DNA of 64,000 nucleotides from Hydrogenophaga borbori (GCF_003417535.1 NZ_QVLS01000003.1:434001-498000), one strand, 5' to 3'; positions 46,945 through 55,929 are shown, counted from the stretch's first letter. A program made the numbers and translations. The notes: generated from the sequence alone by a model not told the origin.

Positions 46945-48510
46945 ATGAAAACGCCCGCCGCCCACCTGACGCCCGCCGACTACCTCAAGAAAATCCTCAC
47001 AGCCCGGGTGTACGACGTCGCGGTGGAGTCGAACCTGGACCCGGCACGCGCGCTGTCCAGGCGGCTGCACAACACCGTGCTGCTCAAGCGCGAGGACCAG
47101 CAGCCCGTCTTCAGCTTCAAGCTGCGCGGGGCCTACAACAAGATCGCGCACCTGAGCCCCGAGCAGTTGTCCAAGGGCGTGATTTGCGCGTCGGCGGGCA
47201 ACCACGCGCAGGGTGTGGCGCTGGGCGCGCGCAAGCTGGGCGTGCGGGCCGTGGTGGTGATGCCGGTGACCACGCCGCAGCTCAAGATCGATGCGGTGCG
47301 CGGCCTCGGCGGCGAGGTGGTGCTGCACGGCGACAGCTACACCGACGCCTACAACCACGCCGTCATCCTGCAAAAGAAGCAGGGACTCACTTTCGTTCAT
47401 CCCTTCGACGATCCTGACGTGATTGCCGGCCAGGGCACGATCGCCATGGAGATCCTGCGCCAGCTCCAGAGCCTGGGCTCGAACCAGCTCGACGCGGTGT
47501 TCGTCGCCATCGGCGGCGGCGGCCTGGTGAGCGGGGTGGCCAACTACATCAAGGCCGTGCGGCCCGAGATCAAGGTCATCGGCGTGCAGATGACCGACTC
47601 CGACGCCATGATGCGCTCGGTCGCCGAGAAGGAGCGCGTGACGCTGCCCGACGTCGGCCTGTTCGCCGACGGCACCGCCGTCAAGCTGGTGGGCGAAGAA
47701 ACCTTCCGCGTCGCGCGCGAACTGGTCGACGAGTTCATTGCGGTGGACACCGACGCCGTCTGCGCCGCCATCAAGGACATCTTCGTCGACACCCGCAGCA
47801 TCGTCGAACCCTCGGGCGCGATGGCGGTGGCCGCCATCAAGCAGTACGTGGCCACCCACAAGACCAAGGGTCAGACCTACGCGGCCATCCTGTGCGGCGC
47901 CAACATGAACTTCGACCGCCTGCGTTTCGTCGCCGAGCGCGCCGAGGTGGGCGAGGAGCGCGAGGCCCTGTTCGCCGTGACCATGCCCGAGGAGCGCGGC
48001 AGCTTCCGCCGCTTCTGCGAGGTCATCGGCTCGCTGCCCGGTGCGGCGCGCAATGTCACCGAATTCAACTACCGCATGCACGACAGCGCCCAGGCGCATG
48101 TGTTCGTGGGACTCACCACGGCGGGCAAGGGCGAGTCCGCCAAGATCGCCCAGCAGCTGGTGCGCCATGGCTTCGAGACGCTGGACCTCACGCACGACGA
48201 ACTCGCCAAGGAACACCTGCGCCACCTGGTGGGCGGCCATTCCGCGCTGGCGCAGGACGAACGACTGATGCGCTTCATCTTCCCGGAGCGCCCGGGCGCC
48301 CTGCTCAAGTTCCTCAGCCTCATGCGACCGGGGTGGAACATCAGCCTGTTCCACTACCGCAACCAGGGCGCCGACTACGGCCGCATCCTGGTCGGCCTGC
48401 AGGTGCCGGCCAAGGACGACAAGGCCTTCGCCAAGTTCCTCGACACCTTGGGCTATCCCTATGTCGAGGAAACCCGCAACCCCGCCTACCGGCTGTTCCT
48501 GCGCAGCTGA
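46945..48510 (+). CDS. ilvA: threonine ammonia-lyase (dehydratase), biosynthetic
   Basis: PLP enzyme that deaminates threonine to 2-oxobutyrate, the first step to isoleucine. The PLP lysine is in FSFKLRGAYNKI, the SAGNHAQGVAL loop and the glycine-rich IGGGGLVSGVA phosphate site are intact, and two ACT-like regulatory domains follow (residues about 330-520), where isoleucine and valine bind. 521 residues is the full biosynthetic length. The ATG at 46945 is preferred over a GTG one codon earlier. GATAAT at 46931-46936 could be its own -10 box. Confidence 0.95.
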   Translation: MKTPAAHLTPADYLKKILTARVYDVAVESNLDPARALSRRLHNTVLLKREDQQPVFSFKLRGAYNKIAHLSPEQLSKGVICASAGNHAQGVALGARKLGVRAVVVMPVTTPQLKIDAVRGLGGEVVLHGDSYTDAYNHAVILQKKQGLTFVHPFDDPDVIAGQGTIAMEILRQLQSLGSNQLDAVFVAIGGGGLVSGVANYIKAVRPEIKVIGVQMTDSDAMMRSVAEKERVTLPDVGLFADGTAVKLVGEETFRVARELVDEFIAVDTDAVCAAIKDIFVDTRSIVEPSGAMAVAAIKQYVATHKTKGQTYAAILCGANMNFDRLRFVAERAEVGEEREALFAVTMPEERGSFRRFCEVIGSLPGAARNVTEFNYRMHDSAQAHVFVGLTTAGKGESAKIAQQLVRHGFETLDLTHDELAKEHLRHLVGGHSALAQDERLMRFIFPERPGALLKFLSLMRPGWNISLFHYRNQGADYGRILVGLQVPAKDDKAFAKFLDTLGYPYVEETRNPAYRLFLRS

Positions 48511-48517
48511 GCACCCC

Positions 48518-49624
48518 ATGGCGCGCGATCCCGCCCTCACGCCGATCAATGCACCGCGCCCGTTCGCGCCCGTCGAGGGCTTGAAGCTGCCCGCCATCGC
48601 CAGCACGGCCGACACCACGCTGGAGCACGCCCTGCACCGGCGCCTGCAGCCCGACGGCCAGCCCGCCAACGCCCTGGGCCAGCTGCAATGGCTGGCCGGG
48701 CAGCTCGCGCGCATCCAGCACAGCAGCGCGTTGCCGTTCGACCTGCTGGTGTTCGACGCCCCGCAACTGGTGGTGTTCGCGGCCGACCACGGCCTGGCCG
48801 TGGAGGGCATGAGCGACCTGCCGCAGTCCGCCACCGCCGAGTTGGTCAACCAACTGCTCGTGGGACGCGCGCCGGTCAACACCCTGGCGCGCCAGCACGG
48901 CTTCGAGCTGACCGTGGTCGACGCCGGCATGGCCACGCCCATCACCCAGCCGCCGGCGGCGCGCGGCCGCCCGCCGGCCACGCTGCAGGCGCGCAAGATC
49001 GCCTACGGCACACGCAACTGCCTGCTCGGCCCGGCCATGTCGCTGAGCCAGACCGTGGCCGCGCTGCACGCGGGCATGGACGTGGTGCGCCACCTGCCAG
49101 GCACGGTGCTGGCGCTGGGCGAGGTGGGCGTGGCCAACCCGGCCAGCGCGGCGCTGCTGCTGTCGCGCCTGTGCGGCGTGCCCATGGCGGACGCCCTGCC
49201 GCGCGACGACGGCCCGGGCTCGGCCTTCGACGACACCGTGCATTTCCAGCGCCTGGACAAGCTCACCGCCGCAGCCCAGCGGCACGCGCAGGCCATCTCC
49301 CCCATCCACGCATTGGCGGCCTTCGGCGGTTTCGAGATCGCCATGATGGCCGGCGCCATGCTGCAGGCGGCCAGCGAGCGGCGCGTGGTGCTGGTCGACG
49401 GCTTCGTGGCCGGCGCCGCCGCCCTGGTGGCGCGCGGCCTGAGCCCGGCGGTGGCCGACTACCTGGTCTACGCCCAGCGCTCGCCGGCCACCGCGCACCG
49501 GCTCATGCTGATCCACCTGCAGGCCATGCCGCTGCTCGACCTCGATCTGCACATCAACCAGGGCACCGGCGCGCTGCTGGCCTGGCCGCTGCTGCTGGCC
49601 ACGCAGGCGCTGCTGGAGACCTGA
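48518..49624 (+). CDS. cobT: CobT-like nicotinate-nucleotide-dimethylbenzimidazole phosphoribosyltransferase, catalytic Glu replaced
   Basis: CobT proteins activate the lower base of cobalamin by transferring phosphoribose from nicotinate mononucleotide. The family core is clear: FDLLVFDAPQLVVFAADHGLAVEG, ALAAFGGFEIAMMAGAML and VVLVDGFVAGAAAL. The C-terminal LGEGTGA motif, whose Glu is the catalytic base in Salmonella CobT (E317), reads HINQGTGALLAW here, with Q348. The GEMGIGNTT segment is also degraded to GEVGVANPAS. 368 residues. It follows ilvA by 7 bases, and no other cobalamin gene is in the window. It may be catalytically altered. Confidence 0.75.
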   Translation: MARDPALTPINAPRPFAPVEGLKLPAIASTADTTLEHALHRRLQPDGQPANALGQLQWLAGQLARIQHSSALPFDLLVFDAPQLVVFAADHGLAVEGMSDLPQSATAELVNQLLVGRAPVNTLARQHGFELTVVDAGMATPITQPPAARGRPPATLQARKIAYGTRNCLLGPAMSLSQTVAALHAGMDVVRHLPGTVLALGEVGVANPASAALLLSRLCGVPMADALPRDDGPGSAFDDTVHFQRLDKLTAAAQRHAQAISPIHALAAFGGFEIAMMAGAMLQAASERRVVLVDGFVAGAAALVARGLSPAVADYLVYAQRSPATAHRLMLIHLQAMPLLDLDLHINQGTGALLAWPLLLATQALLET

Positions 49625-49633
49625 GAGCCCCCG

Positions 49634-50284
49634 CTAGCCCGACGCCAGCCAGCGCCGCTGGCCGGCCAGGCGCTTCACGCCGCGCCAGTTCCGGCACTCG
49701 ACCGCCACCGCCGGCCATATGCGCTGCAACAGCTCGCACTCGGCCAGGGTGTCGGCCGCCGCCTGGTGGCGCCGGGGACAGGTGATGCCGAAATGGGCCA
49801 TCCACTCGTCCAGCGAGCGGGCCCGCACCTGGGGGTGCGTCACGGCGCAGAGGTGCTCGATGTCCACCCAGGGATTGGCCGGGCGCCGCCCCAGGTGCTG
49901 GCGCGCGTGCCGGCCGATCAGCGCCTCGTCGAAAGCGCTGTGGAAGGCCAGCAGCGGCGCCGCACCGGCGAAGGCTTCGAAGGCCCGCAGCGCCTCGACC
50001 GGATCCCACCCGTCGCGCTGGCTCTGCACACCGATGCCATGCAGCAGGATGTTGTCGCGGCTGGAGGCCCGCTCCTGGCGCAGCACCACCTCGAAGCTGT
50101 CGCCCAGGCACACGTCGAGGCGGCGGCGCGACCAGTCCACGCGCAGGCCCACGGCGGCGATGGCCAGCAGGCGGTCGCGCGCCACGTCGAGGCCGCTGGT
50201 TTCCACGTCCAGCACCACCCAGCGCTCGGGCGCCGCGGGCGCAGCGTCGCCACCACCGAGCCAGGCCGACCACCAGGCGCTCAC
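49634..50284 (-). CDS. DEDDh 3'-5' exonuclease (DnaQ-like)
   Basis: 216-residue exonuclease of the DNA polymerase III epsilon superfamily. Exo I is VLDVETSG, Exo II HSAFDEALIGRH, and Exo III RHQAAADTLAECELL, giving the four acidic residues and the histidine of the DEDDh site. No polymerase-binding extension is evident. The start is GTG, overlapping the upstream gene's stop (GTGA). The tight pairing with a CBS/DUF294 protein points to a nucleotide-signalling role rather than replication proofreading. Confidence 0.88.
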   Translation of the reverse strand: MSAWWSAWLGGGDAAPAAPERWVVLDVETSGLDVARDRLLAIAAVGLRVDWSRRRLDVCLGDSFEVVLRQERASSRDNILLHGIGVQSQRDGWDPVEALRAFEAFAGAAPLLAFHSAFDEALIGRHARQHLGRRPANPWVDIEHLCAVTHPQVRARSLDEWMAHFGITCPRRHQAAADTLAECELLQRIWPAVAVECRNWRGVKRLAGQRRWLASG

Positions 50285-52203
50285 CGGTCGTAGTCCAGCG
50301 TGAGCCGCTGCTGCAGGGCGCGCAGCACGCGCAGCGTTTCCTTCAGGATGCGGCGATCGATGTCGTTGAGCGTGTCCACCGCGATGCGGTTCGGGTTGTC
50401 GCCCACCGTGGTGCCATCCAGCTGCGCGTGCAGGCGCAGCAGCTGCAGGTAGTCAAAGCCGCCGACCCAGGCCTGGGCCTCGTGCGCCGGCACGCCCAGC
50501 AGCGGGCCCACCGCCTCCAGGCGCTCGCGGGTATTGGTGGCCGGCACGCCGTGCGCCAAGGCATACAGGCGCGCCACGTCGACGAAGATGGCCGTGCCCT
50601 GCAGCTTGAGGTCCAGCGTGTCGTGGCCTTCCACCGCCTCGGTGTCGATGTTGCCCAGCCAGTTCAGCGGCACCGTTCGCCCCAGGCCGTTGAGCGCGAG
50701 CTGCTTCAGGAAGCGCGGCGTGGTGCGCGCGTGCGCCAGCACCTCGTCGCGCAGCGCGCGGGCCAGGGCCTCGTGGCCGGCGAGCGGGCGAAAGTCGAAA
50801 AAGATGCTGGCGTTCAGCAGGTCCCGGGGCGAGCCATGCTCGATCCAGTTCGCGAAACGCTCGCGCCACTGAGTCAGCGTCAGGCACAGCTCGGGGTTGC
50901 TGGCCATCACGCCACCCTTGCACAGCGGGTAGCCGCAATCGTCCAGCGCCTGGTTCACCTCGCGCGCGAAGGCCAGGTAGGGCGCGGCCTCGCTGCCATC
51001 GGGACGGATCAGCGCGTTGTCCTGGTCGGTGGCGATGGTTTGCTCGCCGCGGCCCTCGGAGCCCAGCGCCAGCCAGCAGCAGTCGGCCAGGGCGATGCCA
51101 TGGCGCTGCGCCAGCAGCTCGATCAAGCGCGCGCCCAGCACATCGTTCAAATGGCTGATCAGCGCCGTGAGCTGGCGCGCCTGCACGCCCTGGCCCAGCA
51201 GGGTGCGCGCGAAACGGCGGATGTCGTGCGCCACCACGCGCAGCGTGTCCACGCCCGTGGCGTTGCGGATGCTGGAGCTGACCTGCTTGAGGCTGAGGCG
51301 CTGCAACGCGAACAGGTCGCGCTCGGAGACGATGCCCGCCAGCCGCCCCGCGCGCGTGATGGGCACGTGGCGGATGCCGTGCGTGGACATGGCCAGCGCG
51401 GCGTCCTGCGCGCTGGCGTCGTGCGGCAGGCTGTGCACGGGCCGCACCATCACCGACGACACCGGCGCGTCCAGCGGCACCCCGGGCAGCACCACGCGGC
51501 CCAGCACGTCGGAACGCGTGAGGATGCCCAGCGGCGCGCCCGCGCTGTCCACCACCAGCATGGAGCCGATGCGCCGCTCGTGCATCTGGCCCAGCACCTC
51601 GCGCAGCGGCGTGTGCGGCGCGCAACTCACCGGCGCCTTGTGGCCCAGCTCGCTCAGGGGCGTCTCCAGCGACTGCTCGGCCAGCGCCTGCGAGGAGTAG
51701 GCCACCTGCAGCGCCGCGCGCGACAGCTCCAGGAACTTGAGGATGCGCCGGTTGAGGAAGTCGCCGAACGGCGGGCTTTGCGCCGCCAGGGCGCGCATGT
51801 CCTCGGCGCCGATGACCAGCACGAAGGTGTCTTCGGTGGCGTGGTACAGCGTGGTGGGCGCGCGCTGCGCCAGCACGGCGCTGATGGGGAACAGGTCGCC
51901 CGCCTCGTACTGAAAGGCGCCGCCGGAGACCTCGGACAGCCCGCGCTTGCCGGTGACCGCGCCGCGGCGGATGAAGAACAGCTCGCGCACCGGTCCGTCC
52001 TGCGGGTCCACCACCGGCTCACCGGGTGCGTAGTAGGCCTGGCGCGAGGCCGCCACGAAGGCGGCCACGTGCGCCGCCTCCATCTCATCGAAAGGCGGGT
52101 AACGCCGCAGCTCGTCGCTCAGGTTGGCCAGCAGGCTGCCCGAGGGCCGCAGCGCGTCCGGCAGGGACACGGGGTCGGTGGGTGTTCCGCCGCGCGGGGC
52201 CAT
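50281..52203 (-). CDS. cNMP-binding/CBS/DUF294 putative nucleotidyltransferase
   Basis: 640-residue signalling protein. The domain order is: a cyclic-nucleotide-binding beta-roll (about residues 25-145), two CBS domains (about 170-285, each a candidate adenosine-nucleotide site), a DUF294 nucleotidyltransferase core with the GlnD-like motif GSEGRGEQTIATDQDNALI (about 375-393) and a helical DUF294 C-terminal domain (about 480-635). No membrane helix. It is the upstream partner of the exonuclease, and the two overlap. The GlnD-like motif suggests it transfers a nucleotide to a protein or small molecule; the target is unknown. Confidence 0.85.
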   Translation of the reverse strand: MAPRGGTPTDPVSLPDALRPSGSLLANLSDELRRYPPFDEMEAAHVAAFVAASRQAYYAPGEPVVDPQDGPVRELFFIRRGAVTGKRGLSEVSGGAFQYEAGDLFPISAVLAQRAPTTLYHATEDTFVLVIGAEDMRALAAQSPPFGDFLNRRILKFLELSRAALQVAYSSQALAEQSLETPLSELGHKAPVSCAPHTPLREVLGQMHERRIGSMLVVDSAGAPLGILTRSDVLGRVVLPGVPLDAPVSSVMVRPVHSLPHDASAQDAALAMSTHGIRHVPITRAGRLAGIVSERDLFALQRLSLKQVSSSIRNATGVDTLRVVAHDIRRFARTLLGQGVQARQLTALISHLNDVLGARLIELLAQRHGIALADCCWLALGSEGRGEQTIATDQDNALIRPDGSEAAPYLAFAREVNQALDDCGYPLCKGGVMASNPELCLTLTQWRERFANWIEHGSPRDLLNASIFFDFRPLAGHEALARALRDEVLAHARTTPRFLKQLALNGLGRTVPLNWLGNIDTEAVEGHDTLDLKLQGTAIFVDVARLYALAHGVPATNTRERLEAVGPLLGVPAHEAQAWVGGFDYLQLLRLHAQLDGTTVGDNPNRIAVDTLNDIDRRILKETLRVLRALQQRLTLDYDR

Positions 52204-52221
52204 GGCGGGCGGCCCGGGGCC

Positions 52222-52737
52222 TCAGGGCGTGTCGCCCGGCGGGGCGGGCAAGCTCAATTCGAAGCCCTGCTGGCCCCCGCCGGCCGGTGCGAGCCGCGCC
52301 GAGCGGCGCTGCACCGACTGGAGCACCACGCCGCCGTCGAGCTCGGCGCCCACGCGGTAGGGCTTGGGTGGCTGCCCATCGATGGCGATCAGCGCGGCGC
52401 CATCGGCGCCACCGGCATTGATGACGCCCAGCAACTGGAAGCGCGAGGACAGCGGGGCGGGCGCGCTGGCCGGGGCGTCCACCGCAACGGCCTGCACCGC
52501 GCCCAGCACGCGCGCCACGGAGGCCGCGTCGGGCGCGGGCGCCGCCACCGCGGGCGCTGCCACGGGCGTGAGCGGCGAGCGGCCCACGGCCTGCAGCACC
52601 CAGTAGCCCACGCTGAGCCCCGTGGCCAGCCAGAGCAGCACGGCCAGCGCACCCGGCGCGCGGCGCGGCGCGCCGCCTGGCGCCGCAGCGCCCTCGCCCA
52701 GGAAGACCGAGTGCCCGAAGGTGGATGCCCGACTCAT
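52222..52737 (-). CDS. gspC: type II secretion system protein GspC (short form)
   Basis: Inner-membrane connector between the type II secretion platform and the outer-membrane secretin. The 171 residues have one membrane helix (ALAVLLWLATGLSVGYWVLQ, about residues 31-50), an Ala/Pro linker and the homology region (RFQLLGVINAGG...AALIAIDGQPPKPYRVGAEL) that contacts GspD. The usual C-terminal PDZ or coiled-coil domain is missing, so it is shorter than classical GspC. It is encoded divergently from gspG. Confidence 0.85.
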   Translation of the reverse strand: MSRASTFGHSVFLGEGAAAPGGAPRRAPGALAVLLWLATGLSVGYWVLQAVGRSPLTPVAAPAVAAPAPDAASVARVLGAVQAVAVDAPASAPAPLSSRFQLLGVINAGGADGAALIAIDGQPPKPYRVGAELDGGVVLQSVQRRSARLAPAGGGQQGFELSLPAPPGDTP

Positions 52738-52800
52738 GCGCGCATTATGATCGACCGACCCCCGCGCGGGGCGCCCGACGACCCGGTGCCGGAGACTCCC

Positions 52801-53253
52801 TTGACACGCCCCCTCTTCCCCTCTTACGCACCCACCCGACGCGCGCTGCGGCGCGGCTTCACGCTCATCGAGCTGATGGTGGTGCTGGTCATCATCGGCG
52901 TGCTGGCCGCGCTCATCGTGCCCAACGTGCTAGACCGAACGGACGACGCGCGCGTGACCGCCGCCCGCACCGACACCCACAACCTCATGCAGGCGCTCAA
53001 GCTCTACCGCCTGGACAACCAGCGCTACCCCAGCGCCGAGCAAGGCCTGGGGGCGCTGGTCAACAAACCCACCGTCGGGGCGATTCCGCCCAACTGGCGC
53101 CGCTACCTCGACAAGCTGCCCAACGACCCCTGGGGACGGCCGTACCAGTACCTCAACCCCGGCGTGCACGGCGAAGTCGACGTGCTCTCGCTGGGCGCCG
53201 ACGGCCAGGCCGGCGGTGAAGGCGCCAACGCCGACATCGGCAGCTGGCAGTAA
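52801..53253 (+). CDS. gspG: type II secretion major pseudopilin GspG
   Basis: Major pseudopilin, 150 residues from the TTG start. The prepilin peptidase site is RRG/FTLIELMVVLVIIGVLAALIVP with Glu at +5, and the C-terminal calcium-loop region DPWGRPYQYLNPG is intact. The TTG at 52801 has GGAG six bases upstream. An in-frame ATG at 52747 would add 18 residues but overlaps a TATGAT -10-like box, so TTG is preferred. First gene of the plus-strand gsp operon. Confidence 0.92.
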   Translation: MTRPLFPSYAPTRRALRRGFTLIELMVVLVIIGVLAALIVPNVLDRTDDARVTAARTDTHNLMQALKLYRLDNQRYPSAEQGLGALVNKPTVGAIPPNWRRYLDKLPNDPWGRPYQYLNPGVHGEVDVLSLGADGQAGGEGANADIGSWQ

Positions 53254-53285
53254 ACCGGCCGGCCCGCCGACGGCCCGCCCCCACC

Positions 53286-53750
53286 ATGCCGCACGGCCGC
53301 CCACGGGGCTTCACCCTGCTCGAGTTGATGGTGGTCGTGGCCATCATCGCCATGGCCACGGCGGCCGTCAGCTTTGCGCTGCGCGAGGACAGCGGCACGC
53401 GGCTCGAGCGCGAGGCCCTGCGCCTGTCGGCCATGCTCGAATCGGCGCGCGCGCAATCGCTCACCAGCGGCCTGCCGGTGGTGTGGCGCGTGCGGCCCCA
53501 TGGCTTTGAATTCATCGGACTGCCACGTGCGCGTGCCGGCGACGGCCCCACGCCCTCCGAAGGCGCGCACCAATGGCTGAACGCCGACACCGGCGCCCAG
53601 GTGCTGCAGCCGCCCGGCGCCACCTCGCTGGTGCTCGGCCCCGAGCCGCTGATCCCGGCGCAGCGCATCGCCCTCGGCCTGGGCGAGCGCCGCCTGGTGC
53701 TGGCCACCGACGGCCTGGGCCCTTTCCGCGTCACCCCGGACGCGCCCTGA
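53286..53750 (+). CDS. gspH: type II secretion minor pseudopilin GspH
   Basis: Minor pseudopilin, 154 residues. Prepilin peptidase site RPRG/FTLLELMVVVAIIAMATAAV with Glu at +5; the globular beta-rich domain follows. It probably sits at the pseudopilus tip complex with GspI, J and K. Position between gspG and gspI is canonical. Confidence 0.88.
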   Translation: MPHGRPRGFTLLELMVVVAIIAMATAAVSFALREDSGTRLEREALRLSAMLESARAQSLTSGLPVVWRVRPHGFEFIGLPRARAGDGPTPSEGAHQWLNADTGAQVLQPPGATSLVLGPEPLIPAQRIALGLGERRLVLATDGLGPFRVTPDAP

Positions 53751-53758
53751 CCCCCGAG

Positions 53759-54127
53759 ATGAAAAGCGCGCGCGGCTTCACCCTGATCGAGGTGCTGGTG
53801 GCCCTGGGCGTGGTGGCGCTCGCCCTCACCACCGGCTTGCAGGCCAGCAACGCGCTCACGCGCACGGCCGAGCGCCAGACCGAACAATGGCTGGCCACCC
53901 TGTGCGCCGAGAACACCCTCACCACCCTGCGCCTGCAGCGCCAGCTGCCCGGCACAGGCAACAGCGAATCCGCCTGCCAGCAGGCCGGCCACGACTTGCG
54001 CGTGCGGGTGTCCGTGCTGCCCACGCCCAACCCCAACTTCCGCCGCATCGACGCCACCGTGCTGCGCGGCGCCGACGGCCCCGGGGTGCGCCTGCTGACG
54101 CTGTCCACCGTGCAAGGACGCTTCTGA
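53759..54127 (+). CDS. gspI: type II secretion minor pseudopilin GspI
   Basis: 122-residue minor pseudopilin, the core of the GspI-J-K tip complex. Prepilin site SARG/FTLIEVLVALGVVALALTTG with Glu at +5, and a small alpha/beta domain (ENTLTTLRLQRQLP). The start is the ATG 53759, eight bases after gspH. Its TGA stop overlaps the gspJ ATG (TGATG). Confidence 0.92.
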   Translation: MKSARGFTLIEVLVALGVVALALTTGLQASNALTRTAERQTEQWLATLCAENTLTTLRLQRQLPGTGNSESACQQAGHDLRVRVSVLPTPNPNFRRIDATVLRGADGPGVRLLTLSTVQGRF

Positions 54128-54846
54128 TGGGCCGGCGGCGCGCGCGTGGCTTCACCCTGATCGAGCTGCTGGTGGCCCTGGCCATCCTCTCGATCATTGC
54201 CGTGCTGGCCTGGCGCGCCATCGACGGCATGGGGCGCACGCAGAACATCACCCAGTCGCGGGGCGACGAGCTGCGCCGCCTGCAGTCCGCCCTGGGCCAG
54301 TGGACGGCCGACCTGGACGCCCTGGTCGACACGCGCGAAGTCGCGCCCATCGCCTTCAACGGCCAGGTGCTTCGGCTCACCCGGCGCGACCCCATGGAGT
54401 CCGGCCTGGACAGCCGAGGCGTCCGGGTGGTGGCCTGGGCCCTGCTCAACGGCCCCGAGGGCCCGCGCTGGTCGCGCTGGCAGTCGGGTCCGCTGCGCCA
54501 GCGCAACGAGCTCGCCCACGCCTGGCAGCGCGCGGCCGACTGGGCCACCGGCCGTGTGAACGCGCCCGGCAACACCGCCGGCGACGCGCTCACCGCCCCC
54601 ACGGCCGACAGCGCCATCGCGCTGGTGCCGGCCTTGCGCTGGCAGCTGTACTACCACCGCGGCGAGGCCTGGACCAACCCCCAGTCGGCCGACGACGCCC
54701 AGCCCCCGCGCACCATGGCCTTCAGCCCCAACCTCAACATGCCCAATGGCGTGCGCCTGCTGCTGGAACTGCCCCCGGCCGGCACCGCCCTGCACGGCGT
54801 GCTGCAGCGCGACTGGGTGCGCCCCACGCTGGAGCCCTCGCCATGA
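54127..54846 (+). CDS. gspJ: type II secretion minor pseudopilin GspJ
   Basis: 239-residue minor pseudopilin. Prepilin site RARG/FTLIELLVALAILSIIAVLAWRAIDG with Glu at +5, followed by the extended beta domain. It starts on the gspI stop. The 3' end overlaps a 22-codon mini-ORF (54843-54911) that leads into gspK. Confidence 0.92.
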   Translation: MGRRRARGFTLIELLVALAILSIIAVLAWRAIDGMGRTQNITQSRGDELRRLQSALGQWTADLDALVDTREVAPIAFNGQVLRLTRRDPMESGLDSRGVRVVAWALLNGPEGPRWSRWQSGPLRQRNELAHAWQRAADWATGRVNAPGNTAGDALTAPTADSAIALVPALRWQLYYHRGEAWTNPQSADDAQPPRTMAFSPNLNMPNGVRLLLELPPAGTALHGVLQRDWVRPTLEPSP

Positions 54847-54911
54847 GCGCGGCCGGGCCGCTCCCAGGGAACTCCGCCCCGCCGGGTGCGGCATGGAGGG
54901 CCGTGCCGTGA
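54843..54911 (+). other. 22-codon junction mini-ORF between gspJ and gspK
   Basis: Reads MSAAGPLPGNSAPPGAAWRAVP. Its ATG overlaps the gspJ stop (ATGA) and its TGA overlaps the predicted gspK GTG start (GTGA), so it bridges the 61-base gap without a break. GC- and palindrome-rich like the other junction segments, with no recognisable protein domain. Probably a coupling device rather than a functional peptide. Confidence 0.4.
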
Positions 54912-55891
54912 CACGCACCCACCAGCGAGGCGCGGCGCTGCTGCTGGCCATGCTCACCGTCACCCTGGTGGCCGCGCTGGCCGCCAGCGCGCTGTGGCAG
55001 CAATGGCGCGCGCTGGAGGTCGAGCGCGCCGAGCGCCAGCGCGCCCAGGCCGCCTGGATCCTGACCGGTGCGCTCGACTGGGCGCGCCTGATCCTGCGCG
55101 AGGACGGGCGCGGCAACCAGACCAATGGCAACCCCGACCACCTGGGCGAGCCCTGGGCGCTGCCCCTGGAGGAGGCCCGGCTGTCCAGCTTCCTCGCCGC
55201 CGACCGCGACAACACCGCCGACAGCACGCTCGAAGCCTTCCTCTCGGGCGAAATCACCGACCTGCAGTCGCGCCTGAACTTCAACAACGTGGCGCGCCTG
55301 ACCACCGTCCAGAACGGTGCCGTGCCGCTCAAGTACGAACTCTCCGAGCCCGACCTAGACAGCCTGCGCCGCCTGTACGAACTGCTCGGCCTGCCCCGCG
55401 GCGAGCTCGAAGCCGCCGCCAAGGAGCTGCTGGCCAGCGCCCAGATGTCCCTCAGCGACCCCCTGCCCGCGGACGCGGCCTCGCTGCTGCCGACCAAGCT
55501 TTCACAGCTCGCCTGGCTGGGCATCTCGCCCAGCAGCCTGGCGCGGCTGGAGCCCCACCTCACCGTGCTGCCGCTGCGCACCACGCTCAACCTGAACACC
55601 GCCAGCGCCGAGGCCATCGCCGCCTCCCTGCCGGGGCTGGATCTGGCCATGGCGCGCCGCCTCGTCTCGGCGCGCGAACGCACGCCGTTTCGCAGCATCG
55701 CCGAGGCACAGCGCCTGCTGCCCCAGGGCCCGGCCGTCCTCAGCGACCAGTACCACGGCGTGCGCAGCAGCTTCTTCGAGGTGCGCGGCCGCTTGCGGCT
55801 GGACGACACCATCATCGAAGAGCGCTCCCTGGTGATGCGCCAGGCCCTGGACGCGCGCATCGTCTGGCGCGAGCGCTTCACGCGCCGCTGA
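54908..55891 (+). CDS. gspK: type II secretion minor pseudopilin GspK
   Basis: Tip pseudopilin, 327 residues, the largest of the set. N-terminus QRG/AALLLAMLTVTLVAALAASALW lacks the +5 Glu, as usual for GspK. A large alpha-helical insert and SAM-like repeats (LNLNTASAEAIAASLPGLDLAMA) follow. I prefer the GTG at 54908, which has GGAGGG seven bases upstream; the ATG at 54893 would add five residues. Confidence 0.9.
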   Translation: MTRTHQRGAALLLAMLTVTLVAALAASALWQQWRALEVERAERQRAQAAWILTGALDWARLILREDGRGNQTNGNPDHLGEPWALPLEEARLSSFLAADRDNTADSTLEAFLSGEITDLQSRLNFNNVARLTTVQNGAVPLKYELSEPDLDSLRRLYELLGLPRGELEAAAKELLASAQMSLSDPLPADAASLLPTKLSQLAWLGISPSSLARLEPHLTVLPLRTTLNLNTASAEAIAASLPGLDLAMARRLVSARERTPFRSIAEAQRLLPQGPAVLSDQYHGVRSSFFEVRGRLRLDDTIIEERSLVMRQALDARIVWRERFTRR

Positions 55892-55910
55892 GGCGCCCCA
55901 GGGTGCCGGT

Positions 55911-55929
55911 CACCCCCCCGGGGGGATGG
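55911..55929. repeat. short GC palindrome between gspK and gspL
   Basis: CACCCCCCCGGGGGGATGG lies 20 bases after the gspK stop, in a 135-base gap. It resembles the C-run/G-run module of the other junction repeats. Further along the gap TTGACA (55975-55980) and TAGAAT (55992-55997) occur only 11 bases apart, so they do not form one promoter, but TAGAAT could serve as a -10 box for gspL. Confidence 0.4.

Noticed and set aside
53731..55881. 716-codon minus-strand frame opposite gspI, gspJ and gspK
   Set aside because: Ser/Arg-rich antisense translation without motifs. The plus strand carries three intact pseudopilins with prepilin peptidase sites.
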